From DAOULT01 sp964646625 (lineage in GTDB: Bacteria; Chloroflexota; Anaerolineae; CAZYHC01): a stretch of DNA of 64,000 nt. Positions 24,643-32,817 of this stretch are shown here, in pieces. The translations under genes and the position numbers were made by a program. A model generated the notes under the pieces. The model saw only the letters and a list, made by a program, of their open reading frames with translations, did not search any database and was not told where the DNA came from. Location: positions 82,523 to 146,522 of the forward strand of contig CAZYHC010000007.1 in NCBI GenBank assembly GCA_964646625.1, written 5' to 3'. Position 1 is the first letter of the stretch. The number at the start of each line of letters is the position of its first letter.

Positions 24643-26022
24643 CTAGGCTTGAATCAGAGCGCCTAGCTCAGACATATCGTCGAGCGCATCCAGTTCCCCT
24701 ACCAGCGCTTTTATCCTGGCTACCCTGTCGGCTCCAGCCACCGGGCTGGCCAGGCGCTCGAACTTTTTGACGATATCGTTCCAGTTCAACGCTTTCTCAG
24801 GATCGCCGCTGGCGGCATCCGCCCGCGCGGTGTATACTTTGCCATCTTTGGTGCCGATTTCTACTACGGCGGGTTCCGAAAATCGCCCCGCAGCGTCGGC
24901 ATCCAGCAGAGGGTCGCCTGAGACTCGCACTCTCTTCATCATCGAGGCAATTGCTGGATCGCTGCGCTCATCGCGGTAAATGTCCTCCACTCGTAACCCC
25001 CCGCGTACGGCGGCTATGGACAGAACGTACTGGGCGCTGTGTGACCGAAGCTCGTTGTTGTCAACGATCGGAACCCCCGCGTGGGGCATCTTGATGGTGA
25101 TCTCTTCGATGTTGTCCGGTTTTAACTGCTCCTTCTTCTGAATCTCGAAGAAGGCGTCGAGGGAGGCGTGCAAGAATCGGCACATGGGATAGAGCTTGAG
25201 TCCGGTGAGGGTGATCTCGTAGCGGAGGCCCAACTCTTCCGTCAAAAGTTCCAGCGCCGGTTTATCCGAGAACGCTTCGGTGGCATTGTAGCGTCCCTCA
25301 AAGATCGCTGGCGGCCCGGCAAAGCCGGCCTGGGCCAGAATCGCGGCCGTCACTCCATTTCGAGCCGCAATGCCCATCTGAAACGACTTGGGCATTTGCG
25401 TCGGATCGGCCTCCCAGGCCATCAGGCCAGATGCCTGACAGCCAGCCAGCCCGAAGGTGTTGGTCGTTCCCGCAAGGTCAAGGCCCAGTATCTTCGCCGC
25501 AGCGGTGGCCGCCCCGAAGGCACCGAACACCGAGGAAGGGTGGAACCCGCGCGAGTACATGGAGGATGGATTTGCAGCCAGGATGGCTCGACATTCTACG
25601 TCGTAGGCGGCCACGATGCCTTCGATGAACCTCTGACCCTTGCTCTGCTGCCACTCCGCCACCGCTAAGGCCGCCGGAACCACTGCGGCGGCGATGTGAG
25701 CCCCTGTACGAGGATGACTGTCATCCATTTCCACGTTGTCCGCCATCGTGCCATTCGCAAATGCGGCGTTCGCGGCCGGAACACGTTCTCTGAGACCCGC
25801 GACCGAAGCCTGAGGCGCGCCGCCCACATCCTTCACGAAGTTCTGAAGGAGGCGGGCGGCTACGAAGTCTGGTGCTGAGGCAGCTAGGATCGAGGCCAGC
25901 GTGTCCAGGACCACGATCTTCGTTTGGGTCACCACCGACCGAGGCAGGTTGTGGAAATTCAGCCCCACAGTGTACTCAGCCATCACCTTTGTGTATTCGG
26001 GTCGGGGTTTTGGCTCATCCAT
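24643..26022 (-). CDS. MmgE/PrpD family protein (copy 1)
   Basis: A 459-residue MmgE/PrpD protein. Visible family features are the N-terminal helical half with ASAPDFVAARLL...NGTMADNVEMDDSHPRTGAHIAAAVVPAALA, the FHPSSVFGAFGAATAAAKIL segment and LKLYPMCRFLHASLDA in the C-terminal lid. The family includes 2-methylcitrate dehydratase, cis-aconitate decarboxylase and iminodisuccinate epimerase, which act at the alpha carbon of di- or tricarboxylates. The start at 26022 is chosen for GGGAG spacing; an ATG at 26040 is possible. It is paralogous to the gene immediately upstream. Confidence 0.85.
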   Translation of the reverse strand: MDEPKPRPEYTKVMAEYTVGLNFHNLPRSVVTQTKIVVLDTLASILAASAPDFVAARLLQNFVKDVGGAPQASVAGLRERVPAANAAFANGTMADNVEMDDSHPRTGAHIAAAVVPAALAVAEWQQSKGQRFIEGIVAAYDVECRAILAANPSSMYSRGFHPSSVFGAFGAATAAAKILGLDLAGTTNTFGLAGCQASGLMAWEADPTQMPKSFQMGIAARNGVTAAILAQAGFAGPPAIFEGRYNATEAFSDKPALELLTEELGLRYEITLTGLKLYPMCRFLHASLDAFFEIQKKEQLKPDNIEEITIKMPHAGVPIVDNNELRSHSAQYVLSIAAVRGGLRVEDIYRDERSDPAIASMMKRVRVSGDPLLDADAAGRFSEPAVVEIGTKDGKVYTARADAASGDPEKALNWNDIVKKFERLASPVAGADRVARIKALVGELDALDDMSELGALIQA

Positions 26023-26092
26023 TTTCATTTCTCCCTTCATCCATCTTTTTTACAAATTTACAAACTGCATACTCCGTCGCTCTCCCTTTGGT

Positions 26093-27451
26093 CTAGGAGG
26101 CCACCAGTTGAATTAGCTCCCTGACATCTGGCAGAGTTTCCAGCCCATTGACCACCTCCATGATCTTCTGGGCCCGCGCCTCCCCGACAATGGGCACGGC
26201 CAGGCTAACAAACTTCTGTTCTATCTCACTCCGCGTCATAGGGTTGGCGGGATGCCCTCTGGGGGCGTCCACGCGCTCGGTGAGGACGCGGCCGTCCGTT
26301 GTTTTTACTTCGACGATGGCCGGCTCGTGGTACGGGGAGTCGGCCAACTCCTCGGCCCCGACCAGCCTGGTGCGCTTGGACATCGCCCCGATATCGGGCT
26401 CCAGGCGGCGATCCTTCAAGAAGTCGTCCCAGCGCAACCTCCGCTCGACTGCGGCCACAGCCATGATGTATTGCGCGTTGTGGGACTGTAGCGGGTTGTT
26501 ATCGATTACGGGCCGGCGGGTTTCTTTCACTTTGTGGATGATCTCCGCGATCTGACCAGGCTCTACATCGTGCTCATTCAGTATCTTCAGCAAGGCATCC
26601 AGCCCGGTGTGAATGTCGTAGCAGCAGGGATATTTCTTGAACCCGTCGTGGCGAGTGATGGCGAAGTCCGTCCCCAAATCGCGAGTGATCTCGCTCAGGT
26701 TCATCGCCCCGGAATAGGCGTCGAAGATGTTGTACTTCATGTCGTCAAATACACCGTGCGGGCCACCAAAACCTTTGGCGGCCAGGAGGGCCGCCATCAC
26801 CCCGTTACGGGCCGCCATCCCGATCCCAAAAGGTCGGGAGTGCTCGGTGGGATCGTTGACCCAGGCGATGAGGCCGCCCGCGATATTACCGGCCAGGCCG
26901 TAGGCATTGATGAACTGATTTTCGTCGAGCGCGAGCATGTGCCCGGCGATGGCCGCCGCGCCGAACGTGCCGAAGATGGCGGAGGGGTGAAAGGAGTGTG
27001 GATAGGAGTGCGGAGTACGGTTGGCCTTGCTGACCCGGTCAGCCACGTCGTATCCCAGGCTCAGGGCGGTGATCAGTTCGGCGCCGCTGGCTGCCTGGCG
27101 TTCGGTCATTACCAGCGTGGTGGGCACGCAGACGGCGGCGGCGTGCACGGGCGGACTGGTTATAATGCCCCCTTCAATGTCTGCGGCGTATCCCATCAGT
27201 CCATTCACGAGCGCAGCGTTCGGGGCCGGGGCCTTGAAATCGCGGCCCAGTACGGTACATTCTGGAGCGCCGCCCATGTCTTTGACGTAATCTCCCAGGA
27301 TCCGAGGCGCCGGGTGTCGGGTCGGCCAGGCGGTAAAGAGAGCTCCCAAAGTGTCGAGGACCAGCAACTTGGCTGCCGCTACCACCTTTTCGGGAAGCTG
27401 ATCGAAGGTCAGCGTTCGTGAGTACTCCACAACTTGCTTTGTGTTTTTCAT
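26093..27451 (-). CDS. MmgE/PrpD family protein (copy 2)
   Basis: A 452-residue paralogue of the neighbouring MmgE/PrpD protein, with NGLMGYAADIEGGIITSPPVHAAAVCVP, FHPSAIFGTFGAAAIAGHML and FKKYPCCYDIHTGLDALL. The start at 27451 follows GAGGAG; twelve more upstream codons are open but cross the dppC remnant spacer. Two copies with divergent active-site loops (DDSHPRTG versus EGGIITSPP) suggest two different reactions or a heteromer. Confidence 0.85.
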   Translation of the reverse strand: MKNTKQVVEYSRTLTFDQLPEKVVAAAKLLVLDTLGALFTAWPTRHPAPRILGDYVKDMGGAPECTVLGRDFKAPAPNAALVNGLMGYAADIEGGIITSPPVHAAAVCVPTTLVMTERQAASGAELITALSLGYDVADRVSKANRTPHSYPHSFHPSAIFGTFGAAAIAGHMLALDENQFINAYGLAGNIAGGLIAWVNDPTEHSRPFGIGMAARNGVMAALLAAKGFGGPHGVFDDMKYNIFDAYSGAMNLSEITRDLGTDFAITRHDGFKKYPCCYDIHTGLDALLKILNEHDVEPGQIAEIIHKVKETRRPVIDNNPLQSHNAQYIMAVAAVERRLRWDDFLKDRRLEPDIGAMSKRTRLVGAEELADSPYHEPAIVEVKTTDGRVLTERVDAPRGHPANPMTRSEIEQKFVSLAVPIVGEARAQKIMEVVNGLETLPDVRELIQLVAS

Positions 27452-27473
27452 AGACTTCTCCTCTCGTTGGGTA

Positions 27474-27632
27474 TCAGATTCCGGCACGCATGCGGGGATC
27501 GAGGGCGTCCCGCAGGCCGTCGCCGAGTATGTTAAAGGCCAGGGTCACGATCATGATCGCCACCCCAGGGATGACGGTGGCGTGAGGGGTCGTAAGCAGG
27601 TAGGTACGCGAGTTACTGAGCATAGCTCCCCA
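27474..27632 (-). pseudogene. 3' remnant of a DppC/OppC-type ABC permease gene
   Basis: The minus strand encodes the intact C-terminal end of a family-1 peptide permease: WGAMLSNSRTYLLTTP, then PGVAIMIVTLAFNILGDGLRDALDPR and a TGA stop at 27474-27476. This is the conserved end of DppC/OppC, comparable to the ends of the genes at 38338 and 42111. Upstream in frame there is a stop four codons before WGAM, so about 240 N-terminal residues are missing. It lies just downstream of an enolase-superfamily gene, as the intact dppBC pair does at 42111-45148. Confidence 0.85.
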
Positions 27633-27667
27633 CTTTACCTCCCTTCATTCGTTCACCTGGAGCGAGG

Positions 27668-28777
27668 TTACTGTTTTCGAGCGTAGTGGCGCATTTTGTC
27701 CTCATCCAGGCTTACGCCCAGTCCGGGACCGCGCGGGACGATGATGTGCCCGCGCTCGTACTGGATCGGCTCGGTCACGACGTCGTCGATCAGCATGAGC
27801 GGGCCAAACAACTCGCACCCCAGCGATACGGCGCGTGTGGAGGCGGCCAGGTGGGCGTAAGCGGCGGTCCCGATACCCGTCTCCCTCATGCACCCCATGT
27901 AGCAAGGGATCCCGGCCCCAACGGCAACGCCAACGACCTGCTGGGTGGCGCGGAATCCCCCTGCCTTTGCCAGTTTCAAGGCAAAGACATCGGCGGCCTG
28001 GTGGCGCACCAGGCTTACCGCATCCGCTGGCGTACAGACACTTTCGTCCGCCATGAGCGGGACCGGGAGACGCTCCCGCAGCCGGGCCATACCGTCGAGG
28101 TTCCAACGCGGCACCGGCTGCTCCAGCAGTTCAACGTTGGCCTGGCGCAGCCCCTCCATCGCCCGCAGGGTCGTGATCTCGTCCCAGCCCTGGTTGGCAT
28201 CCACCCGGAGGCGCGCCTCCGGGAAGGCTGCACGCCACTCGTTGATCCGGGCGACGTCCTTCGCGATATCCTGGGCGCCGGTCTTGAATTTGAAGATGCG
28301 ATGGCCTTGCTCCCACAGTGAGGCGGCCTGCTCGATCTCGATTTTCGCCTCCTCGCTGGCCAGTGTCCAACTCAACTCGATGCGTTCCTGGTAGAGACCA
28401 CCAAGAAGATTGAAGACGGGCTGATTGAGCACCTTCCCCACGATGTCAAACAGGGCCATCTCCACCGCCGCTTTTGCGAAGTAGTTCCCTTTAGCAACCA
28501 GACTCATCCGTTCCAGGATCGACTCAACGTTAAATGGATCCTGGCCGAGCAAGGCCGGGCTGAGATACCGCTCGATGGTCACCTTAATTGACTCGACACT
28601 CTCTTCGTTCCAGGATGGACCGCCCAGGCAGGACGCTTCTCCCAGGCCCTCTACACCCTCGTCGGTGCGCACTTGCACGATGGCAAAGTTCTGCACCGCA
28701 CTTTGGCCGAACGCGAACTTGGGGGTTACGTGAAAGGGGATATCGATAAGACGTACGTCGATACCTGTGATCTTCAT
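27668..28777 (-). CDS. mandelate racemase/muconate lactonizing enzyme family protein (copy 1)
   Basis: A 369-residue enolase-superfamily enzyme of the MLE subgroup. The second-strand KxK is in FKFKTG, the metal ligands in RVDANQGWDE, ELLEQP and ADESV, and the opposite base Lys in ALKLAKAGG, so both catalytic lysines needed for 1,1-proton transfer (racemase/epimerase) or syn-elimination are present. Known KxK members include dipeptide epimerases, hydroxyproline-betaine epimerase HpbD and cycloisomerases. ATG at 28777 fits AAGGA spacing better than 28783. The paralogue at 44039-45148 lies in the same cluster. The substrate is inferred only broadly, as an amino-acid-like carboxylate. Confidence 0.85.
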   Translation of the reverse strand: MKITGIDVRLIDIPFHVTPKFAFGQSAVQNFAIVQVRTDEGVEGLGEASCLGGPSWNEESVESIKVTIERYLSPALLGQDPFNVESILERMSLVAKGNYFAKAAVEMALFDIVGKVLNQPVFNLLGGLYQERIELSWTLASEEAKIEIEQAASLWEQGHRIFKFKTGAQDIAKDVARINEWRAAFPEARLRVDANQGWDEITTLRAMEGLRQANVELLEQPVPRWNLDGMARLRERLPVPLMADESVCTPADAVSLVRHQAADVFALKLAKAGGFRATQQVVGVAVGAGIPCYMGCMRETGIGTAAYAHLAASTRAVSLGCELFGPLMLIDDVVTEPIQYERGHIIVPRGPGLGVSLDEDKMRHYARKQ

Positions 28778-28821
28778 GGACATATTCCTTGCTTCGTTGG
28801 TACTCTTGCTTTCTGGCGCGT

Positions 28822-28874
28822 AGCCGACGGGGAGCCAGATCCTACGGCCTGGGAGGATCTGGCTCCCACCGGCT
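28822..28874. repeat. intergenic palindrome between MLE copy 1 and the SDR gene
   Basis: 14-bp perfect arms GGGAGCCAGATCCT / AGGATCTGGCTCCC around a 10-nt loop, with an outer AGCC/GGCT pair. No T-tract follows on either strand, so it is more likely a dispersed palindromic repeat than a terminator. Confidence 0.8.
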
Positions 28875-28904
28875 CTTAATGAAAATGAGGAATGACTTCT
28901 GGCC

Positions 28905-29675
28905 CTACCGGGCGCAGGTCTGGCTCCGGCCTCCGTCGATGGGGCAGGAAATACCCGTGATCCAGCCGGCCTGCGGGGAAGCCAGGAAAAAGATCAGCTC
29001 GGCCACTTCTTCCGGCTGGCCCACGCGGCCCATGGGGTGAGTGGTTTTGCTGTGCTCCAGGAACGCGGCGTACTTTTCCTCGTCCATCCCGCCCATGCGG
29101 TGCAGGTAGGTAACGATCACGCCGGGGTTGACGGCGTTGATCCGCACCCCCTTGCTGGCTACCTCCAGCGCCACGCAGTGCGTGAGCTGATCCACGGCGG
29201 CTTTGCTGACGCAGTAGGACAGGACGCCGGGAAAAGAACGGACGCCCGTCACGCTGGACACGTTCACGATGTTCCCCTTGCGTTCGATCAGGTAAGGCAT
29301 GGCGCACTGGATCAGGTAGAACGGGGCGCGCACGTTTATATTCATCATGTAGTCCCAGTCTTCCAGACTGGTGTTCTCGATGGTCCCCGTAGCGATGATG
29401 CCCGCCGCGTTGACCACCACGTCGATCCCGCCGAAGGTCTCGACCGTGGCGCGTACCACACGCTCGATGTCCGCTTCCTGGGTCACGTCGGCCGCAATGG
29501 CTTTGGCCTCTCCCCCGTTGGCTTCGATCTCTTTGACCATCTCTGCCAGTTTGCCCTCCCTACGGGCCACGATGGCCACTTTGGCTCCCTCGGACGCAAA
29601 CTTGAGGGCCGTAGCTCGACCGATCCCGCTGCTCGCTCCCGTGATCAGGGCCACCTTGTTTTTCATTGCCTCCAT
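28905..29675 (-). CDS. short-chain dehydrogenase/reductase
   Basis: A 256-residue classical SDR. It shows the TGASSGIG NAD(P)-binding loop, VNAAGI (NAG motif), the catalytic Ser in NVSSVTGV and SYCVSKAAVD for YxxxK, and a substrate-loop PGVIVTYLHRM. It ends in the common ITGISCPIDGG. The Asp/Arg after strand 2 (VARREGKL) hints at NADP use. AAGGGAG precedes the ATG. In the cluster it would oxidise or reduce a hydroxy/keto intermediate; the substrate is unknown. Confidence 0.9.
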   Translation of the reverse strand: MEAMKNKVALITGASSGIGRATALKFASEGAKVAIVARREGKLAEMVKEIEANGGEAKAIAADVTQEADIERVVRATVETFGGIDVVVNAAGIIATGTIENTSLEDWDYMMNINVRAPFYLIQCAMPYLIERKGNIVNVSSVTGVRSFPGVLSYCVSKAAVDQLTHCVALEVASKGVRINAVNPGVIVTYLHRMGGMDEEKYAAFLEHSKTTHPMGRVGQPEEVAELIFFLASPQAGWITGISCPIDGGRSQTCAR

Positions 29676-29745
29676 TGTTTATATACTCCCTTCTATCTTG
29701 CATTATATTATTTGTAAAGCCTGGTTGTTGAGTCCTGCCTGGGTT

Positions 29746-30480
29746 TCACATGAACCCTTCGAACGGCTTGCAGTGGAAGGATTGGTACACCAGGTCGATC
29801 AGGTGAAAAATGTGGAAGACCGGCAGGCCGACGGCCTTTTGCACCGCGTGGGTGTAGGGCGGCATGTTGGTGCACTCGAAGACGATGGCCCCTACTGCCG
29901 GGTGCTCTGCTACAAGCCGCTTGGCAACGTTCACCATGTCGGTTTCCATCTGGTCCACGTCGAATTCCAGGCGGTTCTCGGCAAAGACCCTGGTGAACAG
30001 GGGTTCATCTTCCATGCCCACGATCACCACCGGATAATCCTGGGAAGACCAGCCTACCCCGTTGAAGTGCGCTTCGCCCAGCGCGGCGGCATTGACGGTC
30101 ATGATCCCGACCTTCTGATCGGGCCTGAGCAGGTGTGACACCAGCGGCACCAGCGCCAGGCTGGAGGTGAAAACCGGCACGTTCACCGCCGCAGCCAATT
30201 CCTTCTGAAACAGGGCCAGGAAGCCGCAGTTGGTGGTGACGGCTTTAACCCCTTCCGCTTCCAGATCCCTGGCCGCCTCGATAAACGGCTGGAGCAGTGT
30301 CGGATCCCGCTCGAGCACCAGCCGTTTGTAGTCGGCCTTTTCCACGACCCGCAGCCGCACCGGGTAGTCGAAGCTGGACGCGTTGCCCGTATCCCCTGGA
30401 ATACGCGGGAACCTGGACTGCAACATCAGGATCCCGATCGTGAATCCATAAGTATTATAACCTCCTTTGACCAACTTCAT
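29746..30480 (-). CDS. aspartate/glutamate/hydantoin racemase-family protein
   Basis: A 244-residue protein of the Asp/Glu racemase superfamily. The two catalytic cysteines are in TTNCGF (first half) and FECTNMPPY (second half), as in hydantoin racemases and aryl-malonate decarboxylase relatives. It likely catalyses cofactor-independent proton transfer at an alpha carbon. AAAGGAG precedes the ATG. With the DAO-family oxidase 37 bp upstream it may interconvert D and L forms of the pathway amino acid. Confidence 0.8.
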   Translation of the reverse strand: MKLVKGGYNTYGFTIGILMLQSRFPRIPGDTGNASSFDYPVRLRVVEKADYKRLVLERDPTLLQPFIEAARDLEAEGVKAVTTNCGFLALFQKELAAAVNVPVFTSSLALVPLVSHLLRPDQKVGIMTVNAAALGEAHFNGVGWSSQDYPVVIVGMEDEPLFTRVFAENRLEFDVDQMETDMVNVAKRLVAEHPAVGAIVFECTNMPPYTHAVQKAVGLPVFHIFHLIDLVYQSFHCKPFEGFM

Positions 30481-30516
30481 CGTTGACTCCTTTCTAATAT
30501 TCTTTTATTTAACTGG

Positions 30517-31680
30517 TCACTGAATAAATCGACTGGACGCAAACGGAGCCAAAACGCTCTCCTCAATTTGGCCCGTGATCAACTCGGCCATGCGCACGCC
30601 GGTGATGGGCGACAGAGCAATGCCATCCCCTTCGTGGCCGGCCGCAATGTAAAAGTTGGGGATCTCGGATGACCGCTCCAGGATCGGCAGCCCGTCGGGC
30701 GAGGCGGGCCGCAGCCCTGCAAAGGTCCGGATCACGTGTAGGTGCCGCGTCATGGGCATCAACCTGACGGTGCCGCGCACCAGTTTGCGCAGGCCCTCGT
30801 AGTTTACGTGATGGTTGAAACCCACGAACTCCCGCGTGCTTCCGACCAGGAAATTGCCCCGCCGGGTTTGATAAGATACCACTCCGGCCGGCAGTTTGTC
30901 CTCCTCGGCACCGTCCCCAGAGGGCATCTTTTTGCTCATCAAGTACTGAGCGGCCAGCACCATCCCCTCGATGAATGGCGGAGCAGGCTCGGTCACAAAG
31001 ATCTGTCCCCGTCGGGGAACGATGGGCAGGTCCAACCCTGCCATCCGCGCCAGTTCGGGCGCCCAGATACCGCAGGCGTTGACTACGGCCTCGGCCTCGA
31101 TCTCCCCCGCAGCGGTCACCACCCGTTCGATGCGGCCGCCACGCGCCTTTAGCTCTGTCACCGGCGTGTGAGTGTAGATGCGTGCGCCGAGCCGTGTCGC
31201 CGCTTCCACCAAAGCCACCACCAGGTACAGAGGGTTGATCACGGAATCATCGGGGCAATAGGATGAGCCGTAGATGTGAGCGCCCAGGGCAGGTTGTCTC
31301 TCCCGCGCCTGGTCCCGATCCAGGAAATAGATCTCCAGGCCGTGGGCTTGCAAGTCGGCGACCCTGGCCTTCACGTATTCGGCTTCGCTGGCGGTTTCGG
31401 CCACGATCATCCCCCCGCGGTTGTCGAACTCCAGGTCACGTCCCAGTTCGTCTTCCAGCGTTCTGTGGATAGCCAGGCTCTCCAGGGCGAAGGTCAGCTT
31501 GGGGCCGGGCGTCTTGGTCTGCATCTGCACCCCCATGGCACATGCGCTGGATGTTCCCGCTGCCAGACCAGCGCGTTCGACCAGCGCCACCTCGACCCCA
31601 CGTTTAGCCAACTGGTAGGCCACCGACGTGCCGATCACCCCACCTCCGACGACGACCACCTCGGCTCCGGGTAATTTCAT
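30517..31680 (-). CDS. FAD-dependent oxidoreductase, DAO family
   Basis: A 387-residue flavoprotein of the D-amino-acid oxidase/glycine oxidase/sarcosine oxidase group. The N-terminal GGGVIGTSVAYQLAKRG is the FAD Rossmann motif, followed by LVERAGLAAGTS; the C-terminal GLRPASPDGLPILE and AAGHEGDGIALSPITG are the second FAD contact. The length is typical for monomeric members. It probably oxidises an amine or N-methyl amino acid to an imine; D-hydroxyproline/proline and sarcosine oxidases belong to this family. An AGGAGGA site precedes the ATG. Its neighbours are an OCD-family protein (an imine reductase candidate) and a racemase-family protein. Confidence 0.85.
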   Translation of the reverse strand: MKLPGAEVVVVGGGVIGTSVAYQLAKRGVEVALVERAGLAAGTSSACAMGVQMQTKTPGPKLTFALESLAIHRTLEDELGRDLEFDNRGGMIVAETASEAEYVKARVADLQAHGLEIYFLDRDQARERQPALGAHIYGSSYCPDDSVINPLYLVVALVEAATRLGARIYTHTPVTELKARGGRIERVVTAAGEIEAEAVVNACGIWAPELARMAGLDLPIVPRRGQIFVTEPAPPFIEGMVLAAQYLMSKKMPSGDGAEEDKLPAGVVSYQTRRGNFLVGSTREFVGFNHHVNYEGLRKLVRGTVRLMPMTRHLHVIRTFAGLRPASPDGLPILERSSEIPNFYIAAGHEGDGIALSPITGVRMAELITGQIEESVLAPFASSRFIQ

Positions 31681-31707
31681 GAACTAAAGTCCTCCTCAAA
31701 GACTGCT

Positions 31708-32697
31708 TCAGGCCAGGAAGTTAAAGCGTTGGCCGAGGCCCAACTCCCGGGCGCGCTTGAGCACGGCCGCTCCGACGGCCACGTCTTCGGAGCCCATGCC
31801 GATCAGCGCCGCGACGATGATCTCGTCGTCGTCCTCTCGGCCCGCCAGAGCCCCGGCCACGATCTGGCCCAGTTCGCCATAGACCTCGCCCCGGGTGAGC
31901 CGGCCATCTTGGAAAAAGCGCACCAACCCGCCCCGGTGCTCCGCCTGCCCCAGGTGGTCAACGACCAGCTTGTCAGCGCTCAGCGTCAGCGCATCGTCGA
32001 GTTCCTGGTAGGAGCCCAGTTTGACCACCAGGGCCCCCGGCTTTACCCAGTCCTTCATCACCAACGGCTCGTCGGCGGTAGTGGCGGTCACGATGATGTC
32101 TGCCCCCTCGATGGCCTCCTGGTTGTCTTCGACCGCGCCACCCTGTATACCCAATTCGGCGGCCTGGTTCACCAGTCGCTCGCGCGCCTGGGGCTTGAGG
32201 TCCAGGGCACGGATTTCCTCCAGGTCAAACCCCAGACTGAGGGCCTCCAGGCTCATCCCGGCCTGGGCGCCGCAGCCGACAAAGGCCGCCACCCTGGCGT
32301 CAGGTCGGGCCAGGTAGCGCGCCGCCACCGCCGCCGAGGCCCCGGTACGCAGGTTGGTGATGTGTCCCGCGTCCATGAACGCTACCGGCACGCCCGTTTG
32401 GGGGTCATTTATTATCATGGTAGCCATCACGTAGGGGAGATTGTACCTGGAGGGGTTATGGATAAAGCCCCCGGCCCACTTGAGGCCGTACACCTGGGCC
32501 GCCTCCACGTAGGCAGGCATGGCGTTCATCCAGTTGGGGATGCCCAGGCTGGACATATCGAGCGTGATTTTAGAAGGCATCACCACCTTCCCCTCGCCAT
32601 GCGCCTTGAAGACGCGCTCCACAATCGCCACCGTCTGCGCCATGTCGATGCACCACTCAACGTCGGTCCTTGACAACAAGAGAGTATCAGTCTTCAT
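31708..32697 (-). CDS. ornithine cyclodeaminase/mu-crystallin family protein
   Basis: A 329-residue NAD(P)-dependent enzyme. It has the family Lys in YGLKWAGGF, the LRTGASAAVAARYLA segment and the GCGAQAG dinucleotide motif, with a C-terminal DDEIIVAALIGMGSEDVAVGAAV. The family includes ornithine cyclodeaminase, alanine dehydrogenase and delta1-pyrroline-2-carboxylate reductase (LhpI type). Next to a DAO-type oxidase, an imine-reductase role on a cyclic imine is attractive but unproven. The spacing from AAGGAG to ATG is long, at 12 nt. Confidence 0.85.
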   Translation of the reverse strand: MKTDTLLLSRTDVEWCIDMAQTVAIVERVFKAHGEGKVVMPSKITLDMSSLGIPNWMNAMPAYVEAAQVYGLKWAGGFIHNPSRYNLPYVMATMIINDPQTGVPVAFMDAGHITNLRTGASAAVAARYLARPDARVAAFVGCGAQAGMSLEALSLGFDLEEIRALDLKPQARERLVNQAAELGIQGGAVEDNQEAIEGADIIVTATTADEPLVMKDWVKPGALVVKLGSYQELDDALTLSADKLVVDHLGQAEHRGGLVRFFQDGRLTRGEVYGELGQIVAGALAGREDDDEIIVAALIGMGSEDVAVGAAVLKRARELGLGQRFNFLA

Positions 32698-32739
32698 TCA
32701 ACATCTGTTCTCCTTTTGATGCTACGTTTGATTTATTTT

Positions 32740-32790
32740 CTTAGTGTCTTGGTGGCTTGGTGTTAAATCTACTACCACGAAGACACTAAG
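32740..32790. repeat. intergenic inverted repeat (CTTAGTGTCTTGGTGG family)
   Basis: Arms CTTAGTGTCTTGGTGG (32740-32755) and CCACGAAGACACTAAG (32775-32790) pair with one mismatch across a 19-nt loop, between the MttB-family and OCD-family genes. It is similar in style to the in-gene element at 10848-10915. Confidence 0.8.
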
Positions 32791-32817
32791 ATAATTGGCT
32801 CCCAGTTCCCGGGCTTC

